Positions 1 to 7,951 of a stretch of DNA of 64,000 bases are shown here, in pieces. Source of the stretch: PBB1 sp046154125 (GTDB lineage Bacteria; Pseudomonadota; Gammaproteobacteria; Burkholderiales; Burkholderiaceae_C); contig JBJXEJ010000174.1 in assembly GCA_046154125.1 (NCBI GenBank), positions 1 to 64,000 of the forward strand, given 5' to 3'. Each line of letters opens with the position of its first letter. Position 1 is the stretch's first letter. The notes under the pieces were generated by a model. It was not told where the DNA came from, searched no databases, and saw only the letters and a list, made by a program, of their open reading frames with translations. A program made the position numbers and the translations under genes.

Positions 1-929
1 GTGCTGTCGTTGGCCAGCGTGCCGGTGCCGTGGGCGTTGATGGCGTCGATGGCGCCGGCGTCGAGCGCGGCCGATTGCAGCGCGGCGCGCATCGCCGCGG
101 CCTGCCCTTCGACGCTGGGCCGGGTGATGTGGCTGGCGTCGTTGGACAGGCCATGGCCGAGGATCTCGCCGTGGATGGTGGCGCCGCGCGCCAGCGCCCG
201 TTCCCAGGGCTCGATCACGAGCATGGCCGCACCTTCGCCCAGCACCATGCCGCTGCGGTCTCCTGAGAACGGCCGGCACGACGCCGACGGGTCGTCGGCG
301 TCGATGTGCGCCACCGTGTGCAGGGCTTCCCAGGCCTTCATCGAGCCACAGGACAGCGGCGCCTCGGTGCCGCCGGCCAGGGCCACGTCGAGCTGCCCGC
401 TGGCCACACGCAGCCAGGCTTCGCCGATCGCCACCGCCGACGACGAGCAGGCGGTGGAGTAGGTCATGTTCGGGCCGCGCAGGCCGTGTTCGATGCCGAT
501 GAACGCGGCGGCCGCGTTCTGCATGCCCATCAGGATCGTGAGGGGCTTGATGCGGTCGGAGTTGTCGCCATAAAGCGTCTTGTAGCCGGCGTCCATCGTC
601 AGCGTGCCGCCCATGCCGTTGCCGACGAAGACACCGGCACGCGCGGGGTCGGCGCCGGCCAGGGCCTGGCGCGAGTCGGCCACGGCCTGGTTCGCCGCGA
701 ACAGCGCGAACTGGCTGAAGCGGTCGAGCATGCGCGAGCGGATCGGATCGAGGTGTGCTGCGGCGTCGAACTGCGCCGTGGCGGCAACCGGCGCGAGCAG
801 CCGCGTGGCGAAAGGCAGGTCGAGCCGGTGCACGCCGGAGCGGCCGGCCCGCGCGTTGGCGAACAGTTCGGCCACGCTGTTGCCGAGCGGACTGACGACG
901 CCGATGCCGCTGACGGCCACGCGCCTCAT
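1..929 (-). CDS. Beta-ketoacyl synthase (FabF/KAS II-like), C-terminus cut by window edge
   Basis: Condensing enzyme of the thiolase fold that would extend an acyl chain on acyl carrier protein by decarboxylative Claisen condensation. About 309 codons are visible from the ATG at 929. The N-terminus reads MRRVAVSGIGVVSPLG, typical of FabF-like synthases. The nucleophile cysteine lies in TACSSS (around residue 165) and the first catalytic histidine in NAHGTGT near the edge; the last histidine motif would lie outside the window. The start overlaps the stop of the SulP gene as ATGA, so it is the last visible gene of the sulfide operon. A ketosynthase there is unexpected. It may instead begin a lipid, aryl-polyene or polyketide cluster that continues to the left. 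Family assignment is firm; the substrate is unknown. Confidence 0.9.
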   Translation of the reverse strand, partial: MRRVAVSGIGVVSPLGNSVAELFANARAGRSGVHRLDLPFATRLLAPVAATAQFDAAAHLDPIRSRMLDRFSQFALFAANQAVADSRQALAGADPARAGVFVGNGMGGTLTMDAGYKTLYGDNSDRIKPLTILMGMQNAAAAFIGIEHGLRGPNMTYSTACSSSAVAIGEAWLRVASGQLDVALAGGTEAPLSCGSMKAWEALHTVAHIDADDPSASCRPFSGDRSGMVLGEGAAMLVIEPWERALARGATIHGEILGHGLSNDASHITRPSVEGQAAAMRAALQSAALDAGAIDAINAHGTGTLANDS

Positions 930-2698
930 GGTGCGGGTGGCGCGGCCAGCACGTCGGGCGTCAGCGCCGCCACGGCCTGGTAGTGCGTCAGGAAGACCTG
1001 GCCGCTCAGGTGGCGCAGGAAGTCGGTGGCCTGCAGCCGGTCCATCACCGGCCCCTTCACTTCGGACAGGTGCAGCGCGATGCCGGCTTCACGCAGCCGG
1101 CGCTCGATCGCCTCCAGGCTTTCCAGTGCGCTGGCGTCGATGTCGTTGATGGCCGAGCACTGCAGCACGACGTGCGCCAGCTGCGGGTGGGCCGCCACGG
1201 CATCGTTGACGCGGTCTTCCAGGCTGCGCGCATTGGCAAAGTAAAGGCTGCCGTCGACGCGCAGGCTCACCAGCCTGGGGCTGATCAGCACGTCGTGGCG
1301 CAGCACGTTGCGAAAATGCTCGGTGCCCGGAACCAGACCGACGCTCGCGATGTGCGGCCGGCTGGTGCGAAACAGGTACAGCGCCAGCGACACGCCAACG
1401 CCGACCACCAGGCCGATTTCAACCCCGAGCGTCAGCGTGGCGAGCAGCGTCGCCGCGACCGCCGCGAAATCCGGCTTCGAATAGGCCCAGACACGCTTCA
1501 GGATGCCGAGGTCGACCAGCGACAGCACCGCGACGATGATGGTCGCTGCCAGCGTGGCCTGTGGCAGGTGATACAGCGCCGGCGTCAGCAGCAGCGTGGC
1601 CAGCAGGATGCCGACGGCGGTGAACACCCCGGCCGCCGGGGTCTGCGCACCGGCGTCGAAATTGACCACCGAGCGTGCAAAACCACCGGTGACCGGGAAT
1701 CCTCCGGTGAACGCGGCCGACAGGTTGCTGGCGCCGAGCGCCACCAGTTCCTGATCGGGTTCGATGCGCTGCCGGCGCTTGGCGGCCAGCGTCTGTCCGA
1801 CCGACACCGACTCGACGAAGCCCACGATGCTGATGAGCAGCGCAGGCACTGCGAGCTCGCGCCACAGCGCGAGATCCCACGAAGGCAGCGTCAGCGGCGG
1901 CAGGCCTTGCGGGATGGCGCCGACGATCCTCATGCCCTGCCCCTGCCAGTCCAGACCCCAGGCCAGGCCGGTGGTGACCGCGATCACGGCGACCGGCCCG
2001 GCCCGAGCCACCAGGTCGGCCCCGCGGTCGGACAGACCCGCGCGCACCAGCAGCGGCTTGAGGCCCTTGCGCACCCAGAACAGGACGGCGGTCGCCAGGA
2101 CGCCGACGATCAGCGTCAGCGCATGCGTGTTCGACAGCTGACGGCCCAGCGCCATCAGCAGGTCGACGAGGTTGTGGCCCTCGGCCTTCACACCCATCAG
2201 CGTCTTGAGCTGGCTGGCGGCAATCAACAGGCCGGAAGCCGAGATGAAGCCCGAGATCACCGGATGGCTCAGGAAGTTGGCCAGGAAGCCCAGCCGCAGC
2301 AGGCCCATCAGCAACAGCATCGCGCCCGACAGAAAGGCGAGCGTGATCGCCGCGCTCCAGTACCCGGGCGAGCCGGCCACGGCATGCTCGCCGATCGCCG
2401 CCGCCGTCATCAGCGACACCACCGCCACCGGACCGACCGCCAGCACGCGGCTGCTGCCGAAGATCGCGTACAGCAGCAGCGGCGCGACGCTGGCGTACAG
2501 GCCGACCACCGGCGGCAGCCCCGCAAGCTGCGCATACGCCAGGCTCTGCGGGATCAGCATGATCGTGACGATCAAGGCCGCCATCGCATCGCGGGTCAGC
2601 GTCTCGCGGTCGTAGCGCCGACCCCAGTCGAGCACCGGGAGGCCCGGCAGCCAGCGCCGGCCGGCCGGCGCCGGGAGCGTCGTCGCCACAGGCGTCAT
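926..2698 (-). CDS. SulP family anion transporter with STAS domain
   Basis: Inner-membrane transporter of the SLC26/SulP family, 590 residues. The N-terminal two thirds are strongly hydrophobic, with the family-type stretch PQSLAYAQLAGLPPVVGLYA near residue 45-65 and GPVAVVSLM soon after. A cytoplasmic STAS domain occupies about residues 450-570. The start is the ATG at 2698, which shares one base with the TGA of the upstream flavoprotein gene; an ATG ten codons further upstream is possible but would overlap more. In SulP proteins the cargo can be sulfate, bicarbonate or other anions. Its place between sulfide-oxidation genes suggests movement of sulfate, sulfite or thiosulfate, but that is inference. 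Confidence 0.92.
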   Translation of the reverse strand: MTPVATTLPAPAGRRWLPGLPVLDWGRRYDRETLTRDAMAALIVTIMLIPQSLAYAQLAGLPPVVGLYASVAPLLLYAIFGSSRVLAVGPVAVVSLMTAAAIGEHAVAGSPGYWSAAITLAFLSGAMLLLMGLLRLGFLANFLSHPVISGFISASGLLIAASQLKTLMGVKAEGHNLVDLLMALGRQLSNTHALTLIVGVLATAVLFWVRKGLKPLLVRAGLSDRGADLVARAGPVAVIAVTTGLAWGLDWQGQGMRIVGAIPQGLPPLTLPSWDLALWRELAVPALLISIVGFVESVSVGQTLAAKRRQRIEPDQELVALGASNLSAAFTGGFPVTGGFARSVVNFDAGAQTPAAGVFTAVGILLATLLLTPALYHLPQATLAATIIVAVLSLVDLGILKRVWAYSKPDFAAVAATLLATLTLGVEIGLVVGVGVSLALYLFRTSRPHIASVGLVPGTEHFRNVLRHDVLISPRLVSLRVDGSLYFANARSLEDRVNDAVAAHPQLAHVVLQCSAINDIDASALESLEAIERRLREAGIALHLSEVKGPVMDRLQATDFLRHLSGQVFLTHYQAVAALTPDVLAAPPAP

Positions 2699-4377
2699 CA
2701 GCCCACCATCTCGGGCTGCGCCATCCATTCACGGCCCTTGAGCATGCCTTCCCAGTAGAGCGGCGGCAGGACACGCTCCTTCAGGTACCAGGCCAGCCGC
2801 GAAGGACGGGTGCCGTCGATCAGCCACGCGGGGAAACTCGGCGCCACCTTGCCGCCGTAGGTGAACTCGGCCAGCACGATCTTGCCGCGTTCCACCGTCA
2901 GAGGGCAGGAGCCGTAGCCGTCGTACTTCGCCTCACCCCGAGCCGCTCCGCGACTGGCGAGCAGGTTGTGCGCCACCACCGGCGCCTGCTTGCGCGCCGC
3001 GGCAGCGGTCTTGGCGTTGGGGGTGTTGCCCGCGTCGCCCAGACCGAAGATGTTGGCGTAGGTCTTGTGACGCAGCGTGGCCGGATCGACATCGACCCAC
3101 CCCGCTGCATCGGACAGCGGGCTCACCCGGATGAAGTCGGGTGATTTCTGGGGCGGGACCACGTGGATCATGTCGAAGTATCGGGTGATGAAGTCCTTGG
3201 TGCCGTCGGCGTTCGCTCTGCCGAAGGTGGCCTTCCTGCCCGGGCCGTCGACGGCCAGCAACGTCTGGCCGAAGTTCAATCCGATGTGGTAGGCCTTCAC
3301 GTACTCCATCAGCGCGGGCACGTAGTCGGCCACGCCGAACAGCACCGCGCCCGCATTGCAGAACTGGATGTCGATGTCATCCAGCACGCCCGCGCGGCGC
3401 CAGTGATCGGCCGACAGGTACATCGCCTTCTGGGGCGCACCGGCACACTTGATCGGCATCGGCGGCTGCGTGAACAGCGCCTTGGCATCGCGCTTGTCCC
3501 GGCCGAGCTTCTGCACCAGTTCCCATGTGTAGGGCGCGAGGTCGTAGCGGTAGTTGGAAGTGACCCCGTTGCGGCCGAGTGTCTCGGACAGGCCCTCGAT
3601 GCCATGCCAGTCGAGCTTCAGTCCCGGACAGACCACCAGTTGCTCGTACTTGACGACGCGGCAGCCGTCGAGGATGACCACGTCGCGCTCGGGTTCGAAC
3701 GCCGCCACCGCCGACTTGAGCCAGTGCACGCCGTGCGGCAGCACCGAGGCCATCGTCCGGGCCGTCGTGGCCGCGTCGAACACGCCGGCGCCCACCATCG
3801 TCCAGCCGGGCTGGTAGTAGTGGATGTCGGCCGGGTCGATGATCGCGATGTCGAGGTTCGGGCTGCGCGCCAGCAGGCTGGCGGCGACCGCAATGCCCGC
3901 CGCACCCCCACCGATGATCACCACGTCGTGGGTCGCGTCGGCCACTTCCACCGGGGTCTTGCCACCGTTGACGATGCGCCGCACCACGCCCTTCAGATCG
4001 AAGCCGGCCTTCGACGACAGCTCGATGATCTGCGGCAGCGGCATCTTGCCGGCCTGCGACAGCGCCCACATCGTGGTCGATCGCATGCCGGTGCGGCAAA
4101 AAGCCAGCACCGGCTTCGGCAGCGCAGCCATCAACGCGCCGAACTCGGCGCCCTGTTCATCTGTGACCTTGCCCGATTCGGCGGGCAGGTAACGCACCTC
4201 GATGCCTCTCTCGAGGGCAGCGCGCTCGAGCTCGTCGCAGGTGGGCTGATCGGCGCCCTCGCCATCAGGCCGGTTGCAGATCACCGACCGGAATCCGGCA
4301 TCGGCGATGGCCTGCATGTCGGCGGCCGCGATCTGCGGTGCGACCGACAGCGCGCCCGTGAGTGGTCGAATGTCCAT
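2698..4377 (-). CDS. DUF442 phosphatase-like domain fused to sulfide:quinone reductase-type flavoprotein
   Basis: Two-domain protein of 559 residues. Residues 1-110 are a DUF442/BlhB domain with a protein-tyrosine-phosphatase-like loop FCRTGMRST (Cys near 97). From about residue 128 a flavin reductase begins with the dinucleotide fold VVIIGGGAAGIAVAAS. Candidate redox cysteines lie in VVCPGLKLDW and IKCAGAPQKAM, as in sulfide:quinone oxidoreductases, which oxidise H2S to sulfane sulfur and pass electrons to quinone. The start ATG at 4377 has an AGGAGA ribosome site; a longer reading frame upstream lacks one and overlaps the dioxygenase gene. Genes on both sides belong to sulfide metabolism. 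Fusions of this kind occur in other Burkholderiales. The function of the DUF442 part, possibly sulfur transfer, is not established. Confidence 0.9.
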   Translation of the reverse strand: MDIRPLTGALSVAPQIAAADMQAIADAGFRSVICNRPDGEGADQPTCDELERAALERGIEVRYLPAESGKVTDEQGAEFGALMAALPKPVLAFCRTGMRSTTMWALSQAGKMPLPQIIELSSKAGFDLKGVVRRIVNGGKTPVEVADATHDVVIIGGGAAGIAVAASLLARSPNLDIAIIDPADIHYYQPGWTMVGAGVFDAATTARTMASVLPHGVHWLKSAVAAFEPERDVVILDGCRVVKYEQLVVCPGLKLDWHGIEGLSETLGRNGVTSNYRYDLAPYTWELVQKLGRDKRDAKALFTQPPMPIKCAGAPQKAMYLSADHWRRAGVLDDIDIQFCNAGAVLFGVADYVPALMEYVKAYHIGLNFGQTLLAVDGPGRKATFGRANADGTKDFITRYFDMIHVVPPQKSPDFIRVSPLSDAAGWVDVDPATLRHKTYANIFGLGDAGNTPNAKTAAAARKQAPVVAHNLLASRGAARGEAKYDGYGSCPLTVERGKIVLAEFTYGGKVAPSFPAWLIDGTRPSRLAWYLKERVLPPLYWEGMLKGREWMAQPEMVG

Positions 4378-4433
4378 GCGCTTCGTCTCCTGAAAGGGCG
4401 GCCTCTCGAGGAGGCTCTGGGGTCGCTCTGCGG

Positions 4434-5318
4434 TCAGACCGCGTTCAACGGAATCTTGATGTAGCGGGTGCCGTTGGCCTCGGGCTCGGGCCACTGGCCG
4501 GCGCGCATGTTCACCTGCACCGAAGGCAGGATCAGCGTGGGCATGTCGAGCGCCGCATCGCGGGCGCTGCGCATCGCGACGAACTCCTCTTCGCTGATGC
4601 CGTTGCGCACATGGATGTTGTGCTCGCGTTCATCGCCGACCGTGCTGACGAACTGGACTTCGCGGCCGCCCGGCTGGTAGTCGTGGCACATGTAGAGACG
4701 CGTCGCTGCAGGCAGGCTCAGCACCTTGTTGATCGAGCGGAACAGCGTGCGGGCGTCACCACCCGGGAAGTCGCATCGGGCGGTGCCGTAGTCGGGCATG
4801 AACAGCGTATCGCCGACAAAGGCAGCCGTCTCAGAACCGTCGATGACGACATACGTCATGCAGGCCGGCGTGTGCCCCGGGGTGTGCATCGCACGCGCCT
4901 GCAGGCCCCCGATCGCGAAGGTCTCCCCGTCGGCGAACAGGTGGTCGAACTGGCGGCCGTCGCGCGCAAACTCGGCTCCGGCGTTGAACAGACGGCCGAA
5001 GACCTCCTGCACCTTCGTGATGTGCTCGCCAATGCCGAGACGACCGCCGAGTTCCTGTTTCAGGTACGGCGCTGCCGACAGATGGTCGGCATGGGCATGG
5101 GTCTCGAGAATCCACTGCACCTGGGCACCCAGCTCACGCACCCGGGCGATCAGGCGATCGGCGCTGGCAGTCGACGTGCGGCCGGCCTTCGGGTCGTAGT
5201 CGAGCACGCTGTCGATCAGCGCGCACTGCCGGGTGACCGCGTCGAGGGCGAGGTAGCTGACAGTCCAGGTGGCCGGGTCGAAGAAGCCTTCGACCTGAAG
5301 GCGGGTGTGTGGATTCAT
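4434..5318 (-). CDS. Persulfide dioxygenase (ETHE1/BlhA-like MBL-fold protein)
   Basis: Metallo-beta-lactamase-fold protein of 294 residues that would oxidise glutathione persulfide to sulfite with O2, downstream of sulfide:quinone reductase. Metal ligands are visible in THAHADHL (around residue 94), HTPGHTPACMTYV (around residue 153), the GDTLF aspartate and CHDYQPGG. The length and the N-terminus (LQVEGFFDPATWTVSYL) fit the bacterial PDO2/BlhA group rather than the shorter mitochondrial-type ETHE1. A clear AGGAG site precedes the ATG. It sits 56 bases before the SQR fusion in the same operon, the usual pairing that completes sulfide to sulfite/thiosulfate oxidation. A second, rhodanese-fused paralogue is encoded at 15817-16905. 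Confidence 0.92.
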   Translation of the reverse strand: MNPHTRLQVEGFFDPATWTVSYLALDAVTRQCALIDSVLDYDPKAGRTSTASADRLIARVRELGAQVQWILETHAHADHLSAAPYLKQELGGRLGIGEHITKVQEVFGRLFNAGAEFARDGRQFDHLFADGETFAIGGLQARAMHTPGHTPACMTYVVIDGSETAAFVGDTLFMPDYGTARCDFPGGDARTLFRSINKVLSLPAATRLYMCHDYQPGGREVQFVSTVGDEREHNIHVRNGISEEEFVAMRSARDAALDMPTLILPSVQVNMRAGQWPEPEANGTRYIKIPLNAV

Positions 5319-5360
5319 CTTGGTCTCCTGCCCCTGCGCGTCGAGCGCATGAAGCGTGGC

Positions 5361-5555
5361 TCAGCGGCGAGCGAGCGGGCAGGTGTTGATGCCGAGGATG
5401 CTGTAGAGCGGACACATGCCGATCGCACCTGTCAGCAGCGGCACAACGCCGATGTACCCCCACGGGCCAATGCGTTCGGTCGCGGCAAGGCCGATGAGTA
5501 CCAAGCCGGCCAGCACGCGCAATGCGCGATCGATGGTGCCTTCGTTCTTCTTCAT
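5361..5555 (-). CDS. DUF2892 (YgaP-like) small membrane protein
   Basis: Protein of 64 residues with two hydrophobic segments and the signature ending GAIGMCPLYSILGINTCPLARR. DUF2892 proteins are commonly encoded next to sulfide oxidation, rhodanese and YeeE/YedE genes. Two cysteines in the C-terminal motif are conserved in the family; no function is proven. It is the first gene of the leftward operon and starts at an ATG preceded by AAGGAT. The candidate sigma54 promoter lies 70-90 bases upstream. Confidence 0.88.
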   Translation of the reverse strand: MKKNEGTIDRALRVLAGLVLIGLAATERIGPWGYIGVVPLLTGAIGMCPLYSILGINTCPLARR

Positions 5556-5627
5556 GGCGAGATCCTTTCAGGGTTGAACCAGCGGCTTTCGCGACGACCG
5601 TCGTCGCGCCTGCTTGCCGTGGTTCAT

Positions 5628-5643
5628 TACAAGAGCCGTGCCA
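5628..5643 (-). promoter_or_regulatory. Candidate sigma54 (-24/-12) promoter of the sulfide operon
   Basis: On the minus strand the sequence TGGCACGGCTCTTGTA matches the sigma54 consensus TGGCACG-N4-TTGCW, with GT in place of GC at -12. The GG to -12 spacing is right. Transcription would start near 5617, leaving a leader of about 60 bases before the DUF2892 gene. A sigma54 activator gene is divergent and an inverted repeat lies about 100 bases upstream, as expected for enhancer-dependent control. Confidence 0.65.
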
Positions 5644-5738
5644 TCCGGGACGCATGCGTCAATTCAATTCCAACGCATTGATTTGATTGATGTTTTCCTG
5701 GATTCGCCGGCATGGGACGTTGCCGACATGCTCCTTCC

Positions 5739-5764
5739 CTGCCAGATTCGAGCCCATTTGGCAG
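5739..5764. promoter_or_regulatory. Inverted repeat, candidate FisR enhancer site (CTGCCA-N14-TGGCAG)
   Basis: Perfect 6-base arms CTGCCA (5739-5744) and TGGCAG (5759-5764). Further TGGCAG copies follow at 5781 and 5790. A closely related, longer repeat lies before the cytochrome bd operon at 7840-7868. Its position about 100 bases upstream of the sigma54 element at 5628-5643 fits an upstream activating sequence. The stretch between them (5656-5702) is distinctly AT-rich, which could allow bending. Binding by FisR is inferred. Confidence 0.5.
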
Positions 5765-5829
5765 TCTGTCGCTGCCGCACTGGCAGAGATGGCAGTTCGG
5801 AGCAGAATGCCCTGACAGGAGCGCCCACC

Positions 5830-7206
5830 ATGTCCGACACCGAATCACAAGACGCGAGCATCCTGCCTGCGGCACCCGGCAAGCAGCCTTCGGACCCCCA
5901 GGTGCAGGCGCTGATCTCTTTCCTGGAGCACGAGGCGCAGCCGATGATCGTGCTCGACCCTGACTACAACATCCTGGCCGCCAACACGGCCTACCGACGC
6001 CAGTTCGGCACGGTCGACAAGCCCTACCTCGGCCACAAGTGCTACCGCATCTCGCACCACTACGACGTGCCCTGCGATCAGGCCGGCGAACACTGCCCGA
6101 TGAAAAAGGCCTTCGAGGCCAAGGGACCCGACCGCGTGCTGCACATCCACCACTCGCCGCGCGGACCCGAGCATGTGGACGTGGAATTGCGGCCGATCCT
6201 CGACGGCGCGCGGGAAGTGGTCGCCTATGTCGAACGTCTGTCGACGGTGCGCAGCGCGTCGGCACGGCCCAGCGCCGAGGGCCTGGTCGGCAGCTCGCCC
6301 GCCTTCAATTCCGCGCTGTCTGCGGTGCAGCGGGTCGCGCCGTCGATGCTGCCGGTGCTGCTGCTCGGCGAATCGGGCACCGGCAAGGAACTGTTCGCGC
6401 GTGCCGTGCACGAGGCCAGCGAACGCGCGCACGGCCCGTTCGTCGTCGTCGATTGTTCGGGCCTGACCGACACGCTGTTCGAGAGTGAGGTCTTCGGCTA
6501 CGAGAAGGGCGCATTCACCGGCGCCCACGCACGCAAGAAAGGCCTGGTCGAGACCGCCGAGGGCGGCACGCTGTTCCTCGACGAGATGGGAGACGTGCCA
6601 CTGAGCATGCAGGTCAAGCTGCTGCGACTGATCGAGTCGGGCACGTTCCGCCGAGTCGGCAGCATCGAGACACAGAAGGCCGATTTCCGGCTTGTCGCGG
6701 CCACGCACAAGCCGCTGCAGCAGATGGTGGCCGACGGACACTTCCGGCAAGACCTGTACTACCGCATCAGCGCGTTCCCGATCCACCTGCCGCCGTTGCG
6801 CGAGCGAGCGGACGACATCCCGATGCTGGTCGACTCGTTCCTGCAGCGAGGCGGTTCCAGCAAGCATCGCGTGTCGGTCGAGGCCCGCGCGATGGCGCGC
6901 CTGCAGGCGCACGACTGGCCCGGCAACATCCGCGAACTGCGCAACGTGCTGGAACGTGCACGCTTGTACGCCGACGACGGCATCGTGCGAGCCGAGCACC
7001 TGCCCGAAGGCCTGGGCCACGGCACCCCGCCCCCCCATGGCAAGGACACCGGCCCCGCGCCAGCGCGACTGCGGGCAGGCGCCGACAACGCCGAACTGCG
7101 CCAGCTTGCCACCGGCTTCACCGGCACCCGCCGCGAACTGGCCACCCGGCTGGGCATGAGCGAACGCACGCTGTATCGCCGCCTCAAGGCGCTGGGCCTG
7201 GCGTGA
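5830..7206 (+). CDS. fisR: FisR-like sulfane-sulfur-sensing sigma54 transcription activator
   Basis: Enhancer-binding protein of 458 residues. Residues 25-130 form a PAS-like sensor domain with Cys71, Cys82 and Cys89. The 11- and 7-residue spacing is the same as that of Cys53, Cys64 and Cys71 described for the sulfane-sulfur sensor FisR of Cupriavidus. An AAA+ domain follows (about 150-385), with Walker A GESGTGKE, the sigma54-contact loop GAFTGA, Walker B GGTLFLDEMGD and the R-finger region. A Fis-type helix-turn-helix closes the protein (RRELATRLGMSERTLYRRL). The ATG at 5830 has an AGGAG site; the frame extends further upstream without one. It is divergent from the sulfide operon and most likely activates it when polysulfides modify the cysteines. 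Confidence 0.9.
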   Translation: MSDTESQDASILPAAPGKQPSDPQVQALISFLEHEAQPMIVLDPDYNILAANTAYRRQFGTVDKPYLGHKCYRISHHYDVPCDQAGEHCPMKKAFEAKGPDRVLHIHHSPRGPEHVDVELRPILDGAREVVAYVERLSTVRSASARPSAEGLVGSSPAFNSALSAVQRVAPSMLPVLLLGESGTGKELFARAVHEASERAHGPFVVVDCSGLTDTLFESEVFGYEKGAFTGAHARKKGLVETAEGGTLFLDEMGDVPLSMQVKLLRLIESGTFRRVGSIETQKADFRLVAATHKPLQQMVADGHFRQDLYYRISAFPIHLPPLRERADDIPMLVDSFLQRGGSSKHRVSVEARAMARLQAHDWPGNIRELRNVLERARLYADDGIVRAEHLPEGLGHGTPPPHGKDTGPAPARLRAGADNAELRQLATGFTGTRRELATRLGMSERTLYRRLKALGLA

Positions 7207-7226
7207 GTGCGCCGCGCGTGCCGCGC

Positions 7227-7673
7227 CTACTTCAAGCGGGTGCCATGGATGTCGAAGATGGTCACCGTGACCGGGAAGCCCTGGCTGACGCTTTGCGTGA
7301 CGGTGCAGTAGTCCTCGAAGGTGGCCAGCACCCGGTCGAAATGCTCCAGCGTGTCCGCAGGAACGCCCAGGGTCAAGGTGGCGCTCATCGACAGCACACG
7401 CAACCGGTTTCCGGCACCACGTCCGACTTCGGCCTGCACTTCGCAGCTGATCGGGTCGGACTGCTGCTTGAACTTGCGCAACGCGAACAGCAGCGAAGCG
7501 CTGAGGCAGCTGCCGACCGCCGACGAGAGCAGCTGCACCGGTGACGGACCGACCCCTTGGCCCAGCGGGGCGGGCTCGTCGATGCGGACGAGCGGGCGCT
7601 GCCCACCAAAGTCGGCGTCGAATTGATAGTCGTGCACCTGGGTCAGGCGCACGGTCTGGGATGCGTTGCTCAT
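7227..7673 (-). CDS. OsmC/Ohr family thiol peroxidase-like protein
   Basis: Protein of 148 residues with the two conserved OsmC-family cysteines: one in VGSCLSASLLFAL (around residue 56) and one in FEDYCTVTQSV (around residue 122). Family members reduce organic hydroperoxides at these cysteines, and some act on sulfane sulfur species. It is convergent with fisR (20 bases between the ends) and faces away from the cyd operon. A GGAG site precedes the ATG. The 306-base region upstream is shared with the cyd operon and carries the regulatory repeats listed separately. The sequence does not settle whether the substrate is a peroxide or a persulfide. Confidence 0.88.
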   Translation of the reverse strand: MSNASQTVRLTQVHDYQFDADFGGQRPLVRIDEPAPLGQGVGPSPVQLLSSAVGSCLSASLLFALRKFKQQSDPISCEVQAEVGRGAGNRLRVLSMSATLTLGVPADTLEHFDRVLATFEDYCTVTQSVSQGFPVTVTIFDIHGTRLK

Positions 7674-7747
7674 GTCGATCTCCGTACTCGAGCCGGTGGG
7701 TGCCGAACAGGCGTCGGCGCCCGTCGTCGGGCTGACCGCGCCGGGGC

Positions 7748-7779
7748 CTGCGATGGGTCAGAGTCTGAGCCCATCGCAG
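7748..7779. repeat. Perfect 10-base inverted repeat in the OsmC leader
   Basis: Arms CTGCGATGGG (7748-7757) and CCCATCGCAG (7770-7779) flank a 12-base centre that contains a smaller palindrome (CAGAGTCTG). There is no T run, so it is not a standard terminator. It lies 75-106 bases before the OsmC start and could be an operator or an mRNA structure. The rest of the 306-base gap 7674-7979 holds only the two regulatory elements listed next and a small CAACTT/AAGTTG stem at 7902-7917. Confidence 0.55.
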
Positions 7780-7839
7780 CCGGTGCGGTCGGTGGGCGCG
7801 ATCAGCTACCGCGCGGCCACTGCCAGGTGCGGTCAGACA

Positions 7840-7868
7840 GACTGCCAATCAGCGCCATGTTGGCAGTC
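7840..7868. promoter_or_regulatory. Inverted repeat, candidate FisR enhancer site before the cyd operon
   Basis: Perfect 9-base arms GACTGCCAA (7840-7848) and TTGGCAGTC (7860-7868) with an 11-base spacer. The core CTGCCA/TGGCAG pair is the same as in the repeat upstream of the sulfide operon (5739-5764); extra half-sites TGCCAG and TGGCAG lie at 7821 and 7884. It is about 85 bases upstream of the -24/-12-like element at 7952. Binding by FisR is inferred from the shared motif. Confidence 0.5.
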
Positions 7869-7951
7869 TCGTCAGCCCTCGAATGGCAGATCGGCCCGGA
7901 GCAACTTCGGCAAGTTGTTGTCGATGAATAGTTTTCCTGAATCTCCGTCGA

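Noticed and set aside
983..2758. Long plus-strand open frame antisense to the SulP gene
   Set aside because: Its product is rich in Arg, Gln, His and Asp with no family features; it mirrors the codon pattern of the high-GC gene on the other strand.
5692..5726. A second sigma54 promoter (ATGGGACG...TTGCC) for fisR itself
   Set aside because: The spacing between the GG and GC elements is wrong by four bases, so it cannot be a -24/-12 promoter.
5845..7848. Long minus-strand open frame antisense to fisR
   Set aside because: Low-complexity composition and full overlap with a gene that has clear AAA+ and helix-turn-helix motifs.
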